This document shows positions 1-8,200 of a DNA stretch of 64,000 nt, one piece after another. The position numbers and the translations under genes are program-made. The notes under the pieces are model-generated. The model searched no databases. It was given only the letters and a program-made list of their open reading frames with translations, and had not been told where the DNA came from. Numbering within the stretch: position 1 is the first letter of the stretch; each line of letters begins with the position of its first letter. This DNA comes from Pseudomonas sp. 7SR1 (GTDB lineage: Bacteria > Pseudomonadota > Gammaproteobacteria > Pseudomonadales > Pseudomonadaceae), in contig NZ_LT707064.1 in assembly GCF_900156465.1 (NCBI RefSeq), forward strand, positions 4,107,001 to 4,171,000, given 5' to 3'.

Positions 1-318
1 CTGTTCCAGTTCCTGCTCGCCAGTTCCGGGGCCATCGCCTTGCTGGTGTACCTGGTGATCGCCATCTCGCAACTGCGCATGCGCCGCATGCTGCGTCGCC
101 AGAACGTCGAGTTGTCCTTTCGCATGTGGTTGTTTCCCTGGCTGACCTGGCTGGTCATCGTGTTCATCTCGGCGGCGCTGGCCGTCATGATGATCACCCC
201 AGAACACCGTAGCGAAGTGAGCACGACCCTGGGCCTGGCGCTGGCCATTTCCTTCATCGGGCTGGTGACATCGCGGCAGCATTCCCAGGCGAAAGGCGCC
301 GTTTCCCTGGGTTCGTAA
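1..318 (+). CDS. gabP: GABA permease-type amino acid transporter, C-terminal part
   Basis: The frame is open from the first base and ends at TAA 316-318, so only the last 105 residues are visible. They contain two hydrophobic membrane segments separated by a basic loop (SQLRMRRMLRR) and a segment starting at WLFPWLTWLV. This matches the end of the APC-family GABA permease GabP of enterobacteria and pseudomonads, an inner-membrane proton symporter for 4-aminobutyrate. Related permeases for other amino acids share this tail, so the substrate is less certain than the family. A hairpin follows 11 bp after the stop. The gene has no evident link to the downstream secretion operon. Confidence 0.75.
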   Translation: MFQFLLASSGAIALLVYLVIAISQLRMRRMLRRQNVELSFRMWLFPWLTWLVIVFISAALAVMMITPEHRSEVSTTLGLALAISFIGLVTSRQHSQAKGAVSLGS

Positions 319-329
319 CCTACACACTG

Positions 330-352
330 CGAAGGCCCTGTCGGGGCCTTCG
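330..352 (+). terminator. Hairpin after the permease gene
   Basis: A 9-bp perfect inverted repeat (CGAAGGCCC / GGGCCTTCG, 5-nt loop) lies directly after the permease stop. The following tract is pyrimidine-rich (TCCCC) but has no T-run, so it is a weak intrinsic terminator by sequence alone. Confidence 0.6.
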
Positions 353-358
353 TCCCCA

Positions 359-382
359 AGCTGTTTCAACCCTGAAACAGCT
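359..382. repeat. Perfect palindrome AGCTGTTTCA-N4-TGAAACAGCT
   Basis: Two 10-bp arms separated by ACCC form a perfect inverted repeat 6 bp after the first hairpin. There is no T-run on either side. It could be a second terminator stem or a dimeric regulator operator for the secretion operon that starts 220 bp downstream. The rest of 383-599 shows no gene and no promoter I can support. Confidence 0.5.
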
Positions 383-599
383 CTCGGGTGCCCGGCATCC
401 GCCCGTCACCCGCATTTGAAACCCCACCCTGCGAACCGGCACTAACCCGTGCTTGCGTTGTCAGTAATTGGCGCCTATGGCGATGAGGATCGCGCCTGAT
501 GGCGGCACGTCAGCTGCATGGGGCACACGCGCCTTCGGGCAAATAACTCGCGATGGATTGCGTCCTGGACCGACTATTCCTTTTGCGGGTTGCACAACT

Positions 600-2321
600 A
601 TGGGTTTGCTTCTCGATCCGCGGCATGACATCGATGCCGCCTTGTTGAGTTATCGCCGCGTGTTCTGGGCTCTGGCACTGTTCAGTGGGGTGATCAACCT
701 GCTGGTACTGGTGCCTTCGCTGTACATGATGCAGGTCTACGACCGTGTCCTGACCAGTCGCAACGAAACCACGTTGTTCATGCTGACCCTGATCGCCCTG
801 GGGCTGTTCATGTTCAGTGCCTTGATCGAGTGGGTCCGCGGCGAGGTGATGATCCGCATGAGCGCCGGGCTCGACGATGCCCTGGGCGAGCGGATCTTCG
901 ACGCCGCGTTCGCCCGTAGCCTGCGCGAGCACAACGCCAACCCGGCCCAGGTGCTCAGCGACCTGGCCACGCTGCGGCAGCTGATTACCGGCCAGGGGCT
1001 GATCGCCTTGCTCGATGCGCCCTGGCTGCCGATCTTCCTGCTGGTGGCGTTCATCTTCCATCCCTGGTTCGGCGTGCTCACGCTGGTGCTGGCCCTGGTG
1101 CTCATCGGTCTGGCGCTGTGGGGCGAACTGGCGACGCGGGCGCGCCTGGGCGAAGCCAACCGGCTGGGCGTGCAGTCGGCGGTCTACGTCAACAGCACGC
1201 TGCATAACGCCGAAGTGATCCAGGCCCTGGGCATGCTTGGGCCATTGCGTCAGCGCTGGAGCCTGTTGCAGCAACGCATCATTGCCGCCCAGGCCCACGC
1301 CAGCGACCGCAGTGCCCGTATCACATCGACAACCCGTTTCGTGCGCATCTCCGGACAGTCCCTGGCCTTGGGGCTGGGCGCGTTGCTGGTGCTCGAAGGG
1401 CAACTGTCGGCGGGCATGATGATCGCGATGTCGCTGCTGCTGGGTCGAGCCCTGGCACCGGTGGAAATCGCCATCGGTTCGTGGAAGCAGTTCAATGCCG
1501 GACGCCAGAGCTACCAGCGCCTGAGCCAGTTGCTGGCCCAGCATCCGCGCGAGCGCCTGCGCATGCCGTTGCCACCGCCGACCGGCGCGGTGCGCCTGGA
1601 GCAACTGTATGTCGGGGCGCCCGGGGCTTCTCAGCCGATAGTGCGGGGGATCAACTTCAGCTTGAACAAAGGGGACGTGCTCGCGGTGGTCGGGCCCAGC
1701 GCCAGCGGCAAGTCGACCCTGGCCAGGGCACTGGTTGGCGTATGGCCGCCCCTGGGCGGCTCGGTGCGCCTGGACAACGCCGAGATCAGTCAGTGGTCCG
1801 CCGACGCCCTGGGCCCGCACCTGGGTTATCTGCCGCAGGACATCGAACTGTTCGACGGCAGCGTGGCGGACAACATCGCGCGCTTCGGCGAGCAGGACGC
1901 CGACAAGATCATCGCCGCCAGCCGCCACGCCGGCATCCACGAAATGATCCTGAGATTCCCCCTGGGCTATGACACGCCGCTGGGCCCCGGCGGGCTTGGC
2001 TTGTCCGGTGGACAGAAACAACGCCTCGGCCTGGCCCGGGCATTGTATGGGCACCCGTCCCTGGTCGTGCTCGACGAACCCAATTCCAATCTCGATGAAG
2101 CCGGCGAGCTGGCGCTGGTGCAGGCCATCAACGCGTTGAAGTCTTCCGGCAGCACCGTGGTGCTGATCACCCATCGACCCACCGTACTGGCGGTGGTCGA
2201 TCACATCCTGGTGCTCAAGGACGGGATCCAACAGGCGTTCGGGCCCCGTGACCGGGTGCTCAAGGCGCTGATGCCGGGGCCGCGACCGGCCACGGTCAAG
2301 GAGGCCGGCGAAGATGCGTGA
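600..2321 (+). CDS. Type I secretion ABC transporter (PrtD/AprD family ATPase)
   Basis: This 573-residue protein is the inner-membrane ATPase of a type I secretion system. It has an N-terminal membrane domain (hydrophobic helices from about residue 22 to 280) and a C-terminal nucleotide-binding domain with Walker A GPSASGKST near residue 364, signature LSGGQKQ near 467 and Walker B LVVLDEP near 488. There is no N-terminal C39 peptidase, so it belongs to the PrtD/AprD class that exports RTX proteins with uncleaved C-terminal signals. The frame is open upstream to about 468, but ATG 600 (MGLLLDPRHD) begins the conserved part and gives the usual length; its ribosome site is weak. The stop overlaps the next gene by 8 bp, so the three secretion genes form one operon. 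The likely cargo is the RTX epimerase encoded convergently downstream. Confidence 0.9.
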   Translation: MGLLLDPRHDIDAALLSYRRVFWALALFSGVINLLVLVPSLYMMQVYDRVLTSRNETTLFMLTLIALGLFMFSALIEWVRGEVMIRMSAGLDDALGERIFDAAFARSLREHNANPAQVLSDLATLRQLITGQGLIALLDAPWLPIFLLVAFIFHPWFGVLTLVLALVLIGLALWGELATRARLGEANRLGVQSAVYVNSTLHNAEVIQALGMLGPLRQRWSLLQQRIIAAQAHASDRSARITSTTRFVRISGQSLALGLGALLVLEGQLSAGMMIAMSLLLGRALAPVEIAIGSWKQFNAGRQSYQRLSQLLAQHPRERLRMPLPPPTGAVRLEQLYVGAPGASQPIVRGINFSLNKGDVLAVVGPSASGKSTLARALVGVWPPLGGSVRLDNAEISQWSADALGPHLGYLPQDIELFDGSVADNIARFGEQDADKIIAASRHAGIHEMILRFPLGYDTPLGPGGLGLSGGQKQRLGLARALYGHPSLVVLDEPNSNLDEAGELALVQAINALKSSGSTVVLITHRPTVLAVVDHILVLKDGIQQAFGPRDRVLKALMPGPRPATVKEAGEDA

Positions 2322-3684
2322 TCTGACTCCGGGGAAACAGGTGTACAGCGAGCATGGGATGAGCGTGCGCAACGTCAGTGTGCTGCCCGGCGCCAGCACC
2401 GATGCCGGTGCGGCGGCGCGATATGGCATGGGGTTCCTGGTGCTGGCACTCGGCGGCGCCTTGCTCTGGGCCTGCCTGGCACCGCTGGACCAGGGCGTGG
2501 TGGGCAGCGGCACCGTGGTGGTGGCGGGCGAGCGCAAGGCGGTGCAGTCGCTGGTGGGGGGCGTGGTGGAAAAACTGCTGGTGAGCGATGGCGATCGTGT
2601 CAGCCAGGGCCAATTGCTGGTGCAGCTCAACACGGTGCAGGCGCAGTCGCAACTGGACGTGACCCTGGGCAAGCTGCTCAGCGGCCGGAGCATCGAGGCA
2701 CGCTTGATCGCCGAGCGCCTGGGCGCTTCGCAGATTCAATGGCCGACGCAATTGCTGGAGCGCGCCGAAGAGCCTCGAGTCAAGGCCGCCATGGCACTGC
2801 AGAGCCAGTTGTTCCTGACCCGTCGCGCAGAGTTGGGCAGCCGCTTGCAGATCATCGAACACGAAGTGGCCGCGTTGCAGCAGCAATTGCTCGGCTATGA
2901 GGGCGTGAAGCGCAACTACGACGCGCAGATGCGGTTCCAGCAACAGGAACTGGAAGGCCTGCGTGACCTGGCCCGTGAAGGCTATGTCCCGCGCAACAAA
3001 CTCTTCGAGGCCGAGCGCAACGCGGCGCAACTGGCCGGCCAGATCGCCTCCGGGGTCGGCGACATCGGCAGGACCCGGCAGGCCATCAACGAGAGTCGGC
3101 TCAAGGCCTTGCAGGCGCAACAGGAGTTTCGTCGCGACGCCGAGACCCAGCTCAGCGAAGTGTCTGCCGAAGTCGCGGGATACGCCGACCAGATCCGTGC
3201 CTTGCAGTTCGAAGTCGATAACGGTGCCATCCGCGCGCCGACGGCCGGGCAGGTCATGGACCTTAACATTCACACGGTCGGTGGCGTCGCCCAGGCCGGC
3301 CAGACCCTGATGCAGGTGGTACCGCTGGATGCGCCCATGGCCATCACTGCCCGCTTCGAGCCGCTGATGGCCAACAAGCTGCGACCGGGCTTGCCGGTGC
3401 ATGTGCATTTCACCGCCCTGCAACGGGTGGACACCCCGACGGTGACGGGCACGGTGAGTACGGTGTCGGCGGACCAGTTGATCGATGAGCAGACGCACCT
3501 GCCGTACTTCTCCGCCAAGGTCGAGATCGCCGCCGACACGGTCGCCGCGCTGCAGGCCGCCGGGTTGCAGGTGCGCCCCGGCATGCTGGCCGACGTCACC
3601 GTGGTGACCGGCGAGCGAACCCTGATGAATTACCTGATGAAACCTTTGCGCGAACGCTTGCTGGCGGCCTTCAAGGAGGAATGA
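2314..3684 (+). CDS. Type I secretion membrane fusion protein (HlyD/PrtE family)
   Basis: A 456-residue periplasmic adaptor of the type I secretion system. One transmembrane helix near residues 43-60 anchors it in the inner membrane. Biotinyl-lipoyl-like halves follow, with glutamine-rich coiled-coil heptads around residues 130-290 and a C-terminal HlyD beta-barrel region with conserved RPGM near residue 420. It links the ATPase to the TolC-like channel. ATG 2314 overlaps the ATPase stop and has AAGGAGG nine bases upstream; ATG 2359 (MSVRNVSVL) is a weaker alternative. Its stop overlaps the spacer before the next gene, which indicates translational coupling. Confidence 0.9.
   Translation: MRDLTPGKQVYSEHGMSVRNVSVLPGASTDAGAAARYGMGFLVLALGGALLWACLAPLDQGVVGSGTVVVAGERKAVQSLVGGVVEKLLVSDGDRVSQGQLLVQLNTVQAQSQLDVTLGKLLSGRSIEARLIAERLGASQIQWPTQLLERAEEPRVKAAMALQSQLFLTRRAELGSRLQIIEHEVAALQQQLLGYEGVKRNYDAQMRFQQQELEGLRDLAREGYVPRNKLFEAERNAAQLAGQIASGVGDIGRTRQAINESRLKALQAQQEFRRDAETQLSEVSAEVAGYADQIRALQFEVDNGAIRAPTAGQVMDLNIHTVGGVAQAGQTLMQVVPLDAPMAITARFEPLMANKLRPGLPVHVHFTALQRVDTPTVTGTVSTVSADQLIDEQTHLPYFSAKVEIAADTVAALQAAGLQVRPGMLADVTVVTGERTLMNYLMKPLRERLLAAFKEE
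3673..3680 (+). promoter_or_regulatory. Ribosome-binding site that decides the outer-membrane channel start
   Basis: AAGGAGGA abuts ATG 3681, which leaves no spacing for that codon, but lies exactly 6 bases before ATG 3687. The second ATG is therefore the likely start of the channel gene. Confidence 0.7.
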
Positions 3685-3686
3685 GC

Positions 3687-5039
3687 ATGACTGACCGTTG
3701 GCTTTATCGTCGCCGGATGCTGTTGAGCCTGTGGTGCAGCGGTTGGGCGGCAATCAGCCCCTCGTGGGCCGCCGAGGACGGCCTGAGCCTGATTGCGGCG
3801 TACGATGCTTCGCGTCTCAATGATCCGACCGTGCAGTCGGCGGCCCACGCATTCGAAGCCTCGCGTCATGAAGAGGCGATCGGGCGTGGCGGGCTCTATC
3901 CGCAGGTGTCCCTGACTTCCCGTTATGGTTATGGCGGACGCACCGATGGTGGCGATGACAGCACCTACGTCAACAGCAACGACTACCAGGCCAACAACGT
4001 CACCCTGGCGGCGCAGCAGCCGCTCTACGACAAGGCCCGCTGGGCGGCCTACCAGGAAGGCAAGGCCCGTGGTCAGTTGGGCAGCCAACAGTTCGATGTC
4101 GCTGACCAGGCCCTGTACGACCGGGTCGCCAAGGCCTACTTCGACGTCGCCCGGGCCGAGAACGAAATCAAGCTGATCGCCCAGCAGAAGGCCGCCATCA
4201 ATGGGCTGGTCATACAGAGCAAGAAGCTGTTCCAGGGGGGGCAGGGGGCGGTGACCGATATCGATGAAGCCCAGGCCCGCCTGGACCTGGTCGAGGCCCA
4301 GGAAGCCGAGGCACAGGCACGACGGGTGGCTGCGCTGCGGGCGTTGTCGGGCCGGGCCAGCGTGCCCATCGAAGACATCCAGCCGATGCGCGAGGAGCTG
4401 GCCGCCAGCAGCCCGCTGCCGCCCGAGCAGGACCTGGGCTACTGGACCGCCATCGCCCGCCAGGCCAGCCCCGAGCTGGCGGCCCGGCTGGCGGCGGTCA
4501 AGGTGGCCGAGGCGCAGGCCGAGAGCCAGCGCGCCGGGCATTATCCGACCTTGTCGCTGACCACTCAGCTGACCCGTCGGGAAACCCGTCAATACCAGGA
4601 GCTCGATCCTCGCCAGGACACCTATTACGTTGGTGTGCAGCTGGATATCCCGTTGTATCGCGGCGGCGCGGTACGCGCCTCGGTGGCCAAGGCCGAAGCG
4701 CAACTGGCCGGCGCCCAGTCGGACTATGACGTACAGCGCCAGCAACTGGCCGAGGATATCGAAACCGACTACATGGGCGTGGTGGCCGGGTTCGCCAAGA
4801 GCAAGGCGATGCAAAGGGCGGTGGAGTCCAACCAGCGGGCATTGACCTCGACAGAAAAAGGTTTCCAGGGCGGCGTGCGTTCCACCGTGGACATCCTCGA
4901 TGCCCAGCAGCGCGTCTTCCAGGCCCGTCGAGACCTGCTCGACACCAAGCTCGACATGCTGCAAAGCTACGTCAGCCTGCACACCCATACCGGCCAGATG
5001 AATCGCGCGGTACTGGCGCAGGTGCAAGGCCTGTTCTAG
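3687..5039 (+). CDS. Type I secretion outer-membrane channel (TolC/PrtF family)
   Basis: This 450-residue TolC-family protein completes the secretion apparatus. A positively charged N-terminus (WLYRRR) and a hydrophobic stretch ending near SWA-AE make a typical Sec signal peptide of about 27 residues. Two outer-membrane-efflux repeats follow, rich in helical heptads (for example ARLDLVEAQEAEAQARR) and with the YYVGVQLDIPL strand. I chose ATG 3687 over ATG 3681 because of the Shine-Dalgarno spacing. It is the last gene of the operon. A weak 7-bp hairpin and a REP-like element follow before the convergent epimerase gene. Confidence 0.9.
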   Translation: MTDRWLYRRRMLLSLWCSGWAAISPSWAAEDGLSLIAAYDASRLNDPTVQSAAHAFEASRHEEAIGRGGLYPQVSLTSRYGYGGRTDGGDDSTYVNSNDYQANNVTLAAQQPLYDKARWAAYQEGKARGQLGSQQFDVADQALYDRVAKAYFDVARAENEIKLIAQQKAAINGLVIQSKKLFQGGQGAVTDIDEAQARLDLVEAQEAEAQARRVAALRALSGRASVPIEDIQPMREELAASSPLPPEQDLGYWTAIARQASPELAARLAAVKVAEAQAESQRAGHYPTLSLTTQLTRRETRQYQELDPRQDTYYVGVQLDIPLYRGGAVRASVAKAEAQLAGAQSDYDVQRQQLAEDIETDYMGVVAGFAKSKAMQRAVESNQRALTSTEKGFQGGVRSTVDILDAQQRVFQARRDLLDTKLDMLQSYVSLHTHTGQMNRAVLAQVQGLF

Positions 5040-5084
5040 ACAGTCCAGGGGTCAGGTTCGCCACAAGAAAACCGTCCAGGCGCC

Positions 5085-5110
5085 GTGCCTGCCTTCAGGT
5101 TTTCAGGCAC
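5085..5110 (+). terminator. Weak hairpin after the secretion operon
   Basis: GTGCCTG and CAGGCAC form a 7-bp stem with a 12-nt loop ending in TTTT. The large loop and missing T-tail make it a tentative terminator. Confidence 0.35.
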
Positions 5111-5122
5111 AGCAGGCCCCCT

Positions 5123-5210
5123 GTGGAAGCGAGCTTGCTCGCGATAGCGGTGGGTCAGTCAGCATCCATGCTGGATCTGCCGCCGTTCATTGCGAGCAAG
5201 CTCGCCCCAC
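5123..5210. repeat. REP doublet (REPIN-like) between convergent genes
   Basis: GTGG-AAGCGAGCTTGCTCGC at 5123-5142 and its near-inverse GCGAGCAAGCTCGC-CCCAC at 5192-5210 face each other across a 49-bp centre. Each arm also has its own small palindrome (GCGAGC/GCTCGC). This is the form of Pseudomonas REP elements mobilised as inverted pairs by RAYT transposases. It sits between two gene ends, the usual location. Confidence 0.75.
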
Positions 5211-5231
5211 CGTTTGACCTGGGGGCTTGAT

Positions 5232-8200
5232 TCAGGCGGTGAAGTCGCTGGCATGCAGCTCCTTGACCCCCACCAGTTCGAACTCGAACTCGGCGGTGGC
5301 GTCGGCGTCGACACTGCCGTAGAGAATGCCATCGGCGAAGCGCAATTGGCCGGTGGCGTTGCTGGCATCGAAGGCATTGCTGCCGATGAAGGTGAAGGCA
5401 TCGACCGTGGCGGTCAACGGATTGGCGTCCAGGCCGGTGAGGTCCAACTTGTCGAACTCCGCGCTCTTGAAGCCACTGATCACATCGCGCAGAGCCCCGA
5501 CGCCCATGTCCGACAGCGCACCAAACGCGTAGGTGTCGGCGCCCGTGCCACCGGTGAGGTTGTCGGTGCCCGCGCCGCCGATCAGCCGGTCATCGCCCGA
5601 ACCGCCCACCAGCGTATCGTTGCCGGCCCCTCCATCCAGGATGTTCGCCGCACTGTTTCCCGACAGCGTGTCGGCGTAGGCGCTTCCTTTCAGGTTCTCG
5701 ATGAATTTCAAGGTGTCGAGCCCCGAGCCCACGGTGTTCTGTTGCGCAGACGTCGAGAGGTTGACGGTTACGCCGGACAAGGTGCGTTCAAAACTGGCCG
5801 TGTCATTGCCGTCGCGTCCATCCAGGACGTTGTTGCCGGCGCCGGCGAACAGCGTATTGTCCAGGGCATTACCGGTGCCGTTGGCGGCGCCCGTGCTATC
5901 GACATACAGGTTCTCGACGTTGTTGCCCAAGGTATAGGCCGCCAGGCTGCTGTGCACGCTGTCGATCCCGCCTGTCAGCGCATTGCCGTTGGTCTCGATC
6001 ACGCTGTCGTCGACGTTGTCGACAAAGTAACCGTCGTTGCCGTCGCCACCGCTCATGCTGTCGGCCCCGGCGGCGCCGTCCAGCACGTTGTTGGCGGCAT
6101 TGCCGGTGATGAAGTTGCGGCGTTCATTGCCGGTACCGTCGATCTGCGACACACCGGTGAGCACCAGGTTCTCGAGATTGGCTCCCAGGGTCCAACTGAC
6201 CGAGGCCTGCACCGTATCGATCTGCGCGGTCGAGGTGTTGGTTTCCACCACGCTGTCGAGGGCATTGTCGACCACATAGATGTCGTTGCCATCGCCCCCG
6301 GTCAGGGTGTCGGCGCCCAGGTCGCCATCGAGGGTGTCATTGCCCGAGCTGCCCACCAGGGTGTCGTCCTGGTCAGTGCCGGAGATCATTCCGCCTTCGT
6401 TCTGGGCACCGTCGAAAATGTCCTGCACGCTGTTGTTGTCGTTGGGGTTGCCCTGGAAGCCCAGGTCATTGGCAATGTAATCCGCCAGGCGCTGGCCGAC
6501 GATCTCCGCCGATTCCTCGTGCAGGTGCCAGACATCGTCCGGGTACACCAGTGGATCGACTTCATAGCGCAGGGGCAGGTCGTTGTAGTCCACCGCCAGC
6601 TTGACGTCGGCACGTTCGGCGGCGATGGCTTCCTGGGCGGCGCGGACATAACCGACGCCTTCGACGATGGAAGCGATCTTCTCTTGCGAATAGCCGCGGG
6701 CCCGGGCCGCGTCCTGCTCGTAGTGGCCGGTCTCCATCAGGTACACATTGAAATTGCCGAACTGGGCGTGCAGGTAATCGAAGACTTTCAAGGTCGCGGC
6801 CTTGTACGCCGCAGCCGCCGCGGCCTTGTCGGTGGAACGGGCGATCTCCTGGGCGGCTTCCTCGCCCTGGCCCCAGATGATGCCCATGGTGACGTTGTCG
6901 ATCGCCTGCAGTTCGGTGCGCTGGTCGCGCAGCAACGTCACCGCTCGCAACAGTGCCGGCCCGGGTTGGTTGGTGTCTGTCAGCCACCAGCACAGCTGGA
7001 GTTCCTCGGGGCTGAGTGTGGACAGGCCGTTGACCGTGCTGCCACCGACCGCGATGTCGATGCCGTTGCCATCGGCATCGGTGAACTGGCTGCGCACGTC
7101 GTAGGTGGTGTAGCGGTTCAGGTCATTGACCAGCATCGAGGTGCCGGACTGGTCGTCGTCCTCGGTCATGCGCAGCAGGCGCGCATTGGATTGGCCAAGG
7201 GTGGGCAGGTAGAGGATGTCCTGCTGGGCACGCTCGCCGAAGACGAAGTCGTTGGCGGTGAGGGTGTTGAGGTAGTTGCCGTTGAGGGCGATCTCGAAGC
7301 GATTGCCATCGGCGTCGGCTTCGGCGGACTTGATGTAGGTCTTGTCGCCGGCCGCGTTCAGGGTCATGTACAGCGTGCCGTTGCTGCCATCGCCGAGGCC
7401 GAGCAAACCCAGCCCCGAAACGTCGATCTTGTCGACGCCCACGGTGAAGTCATAGATCGTGTCGGTGGCCGTGACACCGCCGGTGTCGTAGTCGCGATAA
7501 CTGTCGGACAGGTTGTTGTAGCGGAAGGTGTCGACCCCATCGCCACCGTACAGCGAGTCCCGTCCGGCGCCACCGTCGATGATGTCCGCACCGGTCCCGG
7601 CCTTGATCGTGTCGGCGCCGCCCAGGCCGAGGATCAGGTCCGCGCCCGCCGTACCGTTGAGGCTGTCGCCATTACTGGTGCCGGTGATGGTGTTGGCGGG
7701 GGCATCCGCCACTGCCAGGCTGAAGTTGTCGCTGACCGATGCGCCCGCCGGGTCGGTGGCCTTGACCAGTACGTCGTAGGTCCCCGCGGCGGTACTGGTG
7801 GGCGTACCGCTGAAGGTCAGGCTGGTGGCATTGAATGTCAGCCAGGCGGGCAGGGCGCTGCCGTTGGCCAGGGTGGCGGTATAGGTCAGCACATCCTGGT
7901 TGGCGTCGGTGAAGCTGTTGTTCGCCACCGTGTAGGTGAATGGCGTGCTTTCACTGGCCGTCTGGTCCAGGAGCGGGATGGCCACCACCGGCGCCACGTT
8001 GGTGGGGGTGGTCTGGTCGGCGAAGACGAAGTGACTGGCCGTCAGGCTGCTGGCGAGGTTGCCCGCCATGGAGATCTCGAACCGGTTGCCGTTGGCGTCG
8101 ACCGTCAGGTCCTTGAGATAGGTCCGGTTGGTGGAGGAACTGTAGGTGACCTGCAAGGTGCCGTTGAGCCCGTTGCCCAGGCCGGTATAGCCCAGGGCCG

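Noticed and set aside
437..460. A possible sigma-54 promoter (GGCAC...TTGC) before the secretion operon
   Set aside because: The GG-to-GC spacing is off by one base from the required -24/-12 arrangement.
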